Positions 7,701-8,617 of a stretch of DNA of 8,617 nt are shown piece by piece. The translations under genes and the position numbers were made by a program. The notes under the pieces are model-generated. The model worked only from the letters and a program-made list of their open reading frames with translations, was not told the origin of the DNA and searched no databases. The stretch is taken from the NCBI GenBank assembly GCA_937965665.1, contig CALCJE010000190.1, positions 1 through 8,617 on the forward strand, in the 5' to 3' direction. Source of the stretch: an uncultured Bacteroidales bacterium. Lineage in GTDB: Bacteria; Bacteroidota; Bacteroidia; Bacteroidales; UBA4417. How positions within the stretch are numbered: the first letter of the stretch is position 1; each line of letters starts with the position of its first letter.

Positions 7701-8617
7701 TATCACGGTTCATCCGAATCCGGCCATTACAAGCAACCTGTCAGAATCAATCTGTAGCGGGCAGGCTTTCAATTATCAGATAACCAGCAATATCCCGGGG
7801 TCAACTTATACCTGGTCGCGTGCTGCAGTGTCGGGCATCAGCAATGCTCCCGGCTCGGGCACAACAGCTTCCATCAGCGAAACTTTGGTTAACACAACCA
7901 ATAACGATATCAATGTAACCTATGTTCTTACTCCATTCGGGCAAGTTCCAAACTCATGTGCAGGTCCGTCGGTAAATCTGGTTGTAACTGTAAAGGCTTT
8001 GCCACAGGTAAATGCCGGGACCGATTTTACCATTCCTTACGGGGTCTATACTACTTTGAATGGTGTAGCTACCGGAGGTACAGGTTTATTAAACTACAAC
8101 TGGTCGCCAAATACATACATAGCATCGGGTGCAAATACACTGAATCCGCAGACTGAGAAATTATTCCTGACCCGCACCTATACTTTGACTGTAAATGATG
8201 CATCGGGATGCAGTGCAAGTGATGCCATCACCGTGTTTGTAGTTGGCAGCCCGGTAACGGCAGCCCCTACTGCTGTTCCTTCGAGTATTTGTGTAGGCGA
8301 AAGCACTGTGCTTTCAGCCAATGCTTCGGGAGGATCAGGAACTTATACTTACTCATGGACCTCGGTACCGGCAGGATTCACCTCAGATGCAGCCAGCGTA
8401 TCTGTTTCACCATTAGTAACTACTGTTTATACTGTAACGGTTGACGATGGTTTTAATACAGCAACGGCACCGGTATCAGTTACCGTAAATCCATTACCAA
8501 CCCAATATTCACTTACCGGTGGCGGAAGCTATTGTGCAGGTGGTGCCGGGGTTGTGGTAGGTCTTGCGGGGTCGCAGTCGGGCGTTAACTTCCAATTATT
8601 TAATGACGTTAATCCTG
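4612..8617 (+). CDS. Giant secreted Ig/PKD-like repeat protein (3' end outside window)
   Basis: One frame runs from ATG 4612 to the window edge without a stop: 1335 codons and one extra base. A signal peptide (1-33) is followed by three Ig-like domains (about 35-283), nine PKD-like repeats of 91-97 residues (284-1129), two different PKD/Ig-like domains (about 1130-1297), and the opening of another domain beginning near residue 1299 (LTGGGSYCAGGAG). The sequence is rich in Thr, Ser, Asn, Gly and Val and very poor in Lys and Arg, as in cell-surface adhesins. Such proteins in Bacteroidota normally end in a type IX secretion sorting domain or a gliding-associated C-terminal domain; that end is not visible, so secretion by that route is inferred. 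AAGGA at 4604-4608 lies 3 bases before ATG 4612; an alternative Met at 4648 also gives a full signal peptide. The PKD_5-like naming is from memory. It may act in adhesion, the cell-surface matrix or motility, but no binding partner can be read from the sequence. Confidence 0.9.
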   Translation, partial: MKRALLNLNRVFMSIRHLLPVFLFTLLGLGLRAQCPATVISTPASANVCSGDSVLMECTTAGPWQWYKNGVMIPGETNNTCYGYEAANYTVMAGGCATQSAPVSVTLKPLPFVSISCNVPVLCFGQQARLSVSTGPNVTWVWIKPATLFPSVTNPLTVSPAVTTEYQVVGANTLTNCANTAKVTVVVDPPLNAGTASGNQQICPGNTPTAITATPATGGSGTYIYQWQRSTTSATAGFSDIPGANSLTYQPGPTSQTTWYRLVVTSLPCQDENSNTVTIQVNPTPTVTSPATQSICSGNTLNYHPTSNVATATFTWTASVTNGTVNGVTASGSGDINNTLSLPAGATTTGEVTYVITPRGPAPTNCPGIPRNLVVTVNPIPAVTNAILSQDICAGTTSSPVILTSNVAGTTFSWTATGNAGLSGYQASGTGNIPAMQIFSNLTTQGAVRYTITPRGPSTPSCAGTPVVYTINVDPAPIVTNASMQQSICTSDKTTAVILTSNIASTTFTWTANAVPASMTGYQASGTNTIPAQTIVNNSNVQGVITYHIIPSNSPSGCVGIPSDYVVYVNPKPVASVVQSVVSLCSGTTTNIALLSNVAGTTFSWTASSPGSITGLGDGTGNVIAQTLINTSNASHPVHYVITPTFNGCVGDDIHVTVNVNPEQVLTVVPSNPTVCSGNNVVINLVGNVPGITFSWKASTTGNVTGFSDGSGSVISQTLTNNENVTRRVVYAVDMELNGCTNGPVNFNVTVYPRPSVTVSPLASTRCSGAPFNLALSADVTGASFSWVANGTPGTSGFSGGSGNTINQTVSTSASASGSVIYTITPFANGCSGTPADYTLNINPVPTATLSLNSQSICSGSTTTPVTFNSAVAGTTYSWTAVPSGAGISGYTASGSASLPAQTINSSLNVAGTVNYKVVPSFSGCVGPGINHLVTINPLPSITNASMAQSICSGSNTSNVNLLSNVAGTTFNWIATPSAASITGYQSSGSGSIPVQTIANSNITAGTVTYHIIPTTNATPGCTGNAADYIITVHPNPAITSNLSESICSGQAFNYQITSNIPGSTYTWSRAAVSGISNAPGSGTTASISETLVNTTNNDINVTYVLTPFGQVPNSCAGPSVNLVVTVKALPQVNAGTDFTIPYGVYTTLNGVATGGTGLLNYNWSPNTYIASGANTLNPQTEKLFLTRTYTLTVNDASGCSASDAITVFVVGSPVTAAPTAVPSSICVGESTVLSANASGGSGTYTYSWTSVPAGFTSDAASVSVSPLVTTVYTVTVDDGFNTATAPVSVTVNPLPTQYSLTGGGSYCAGGAGVVVGLAGSQSGVNFQLFNDVNP
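4714..5460 (+). repeat. Three N-terminal Ig-like domains
   Basis: The domain borders are approximate: residues 35-109, 110-189 and 190-283. The first has the Ig-like core WQWYKNG (64-70) and the ending YTVMAGGCATQSAPVSVTL. The second has VTWVWIKP and TTEYQVVGAN, and ends KVTVVVDP. The third has YIYQWQRS and TTWYRLVVTS, and ends VTIQVNP. They differ from the following repeats in core sequence, and look like the Ig_2/Ig_7-style domains common in Bacteroidota surface proteins. Confidence 0.65.
5461..6324 (+). repeat. PKD-like repeats 1-3, each 96 residues
   Basis: The units are 5461-5748, 5749-6036 and 6037-6324, each exactly 288 bp when cut after the VNP/VDP linker. Each has the order VT...SIC, then TTF.WTA-like strand C with the only Trp, then a GYQASG-like or VTASGSG-like segment, V.Y.I.P, a second Cys and a final VxVxP. 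Units 1 and 2 share the insert TPRGP before the second Cys. DNA identity between units is limited to short words. Confidence 0.8.
6325..7143 (+). repeat. PKD-like repeats 4-6, each 91 residues
   Basis: The units are 6325-6597, 6598-6870 and 6871-7143, each exactly 273 bp. The five residues missing compared with repeats 1-3 are mainly in the loop before the second Cys, which here reads TFNGC, ELNGC or FANGC. The middle segment is GDGTGN / SDGSGS / SGGSGN rather than GYQASG. Repeat 5 is the most divergent (FSWKAS, and YAVDMELNG where the others have an I.P strand). Confidence 0.8.
7144..7998 (+). repeat. PKD-like repeats 7-9, 94, 97 and 94 residues
   Basis: The units are 7144-7425, 7426-7716 and 7717-7998. 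Repeats 7 and 8 return to the GY.(A/S)SGS.S(L/I)P.QTI segment seen in repeats 2 and 3. Repeat 9 instead has APGSGTTASISETL and a longer TPFGQVPNSC loop, and ends VTVKA rather than VNP, marking the end of this repeat family. All three keep SICSG, one Trp and a second Cys. Confidence 0.8.
7999..8617 (+). repeat. Different C-terminal domains: two PKD/Ig-like and the start of a third type
   Basis: Residues about 1130-1217 have the VNAGTDFTIPYG start, a GGTG...YNWSP core (Trp1164) and RTYTLTVNDASGCSA; this is the PKD/SprB-like type, with one Cys. Residues about 1218-1297 have ICVGESTVLSANASGGSG, YTYSWTSVP and VYTVTVDDG. From about 1299, SLTGGGSYCAGGAG and SGVNFQLFND open another domain type that I recall as common near the C-terminal part of such proteins; it is cut by the window end. 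Confidence 0.6.

Noticed and set aside
4612..8617. CRISPR array or short tandem DNA repeat suggested by the periodic structure.
   Set aside because: The periodicity of about 273-291 bp is at protein level within one open frame, the DNA words shared between units are short, and there are no identical direct repeats with spacers.

Overview
The window looks like a piece of a Bacteroidota chromosome, probably a Bacteroidales-like lineage. The evidence is a RecQ with the extra C-terminal winged-helix/HTH tail common in that phylum, a membrane-anchored OmpH/Skp-like protein, a DUF4296-type lipoprotein, promoter-like TAnnTTTG elements, and a very long secreted protein built from Ig-like and PKD-like repeats. 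There is no tRNA, rRNA, CRISPR array, transposase or integrase that I can see. The assignment to a phylum is inference from gene families, not from a marker gene.

Region 1-2470 (+ strand): the 3' half of recQ, closed by a hairpin terminator. A promoter-like element overlaps that terminator and precedes a two-gene unit: the OmpH/Skp-like membrane-anchored protein, then 65 bp later the DUF4296-like lipoprotein. A strong, symmetric A-run/T-run terminator ends this block and can serve both strands.

Region 2538-3941 (- strand): two genes point back toward that terminator. One is a small lipoprotein of unknown function. The other is deoC (deoxyribose-phosphate aldolase), with every known catalytic residue in place. 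They are 147 bp apart and need not form an operon.

Region 3942-4611: a 670-bp AT-rich divergent intergenic stretch without a credible gene. It holds a probable deoC -7 box and an imperfect hairpin.

Region 4612-8617 (+ strand): one uninterrupted reading frame, 1335 codons so far and still open at the window edge. It encodes a signal peptide, three Ig-like domains, nine PKD-like repeats, two different PKD/Ig-like domains, and the start of another domain type. The nine repeats fall into three consecutive triplets by length (96-96-96, 91-91-91 and 94-97-94 residues), and each repeat has exactly two Cys and one Trp. It is most likely a cell-surface or secreted adhesin-like protein, expected to be a type IX secretion substrate, but the C-terminal sorting domain that would prove this lies outside the window.

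Nothing here amounts to a clearly new biological system. The giant repeat protein is the item most worth following, then the unusual membrane topology signals of the OmpH-like protein and the overlap of promoter and terminator after recQ.
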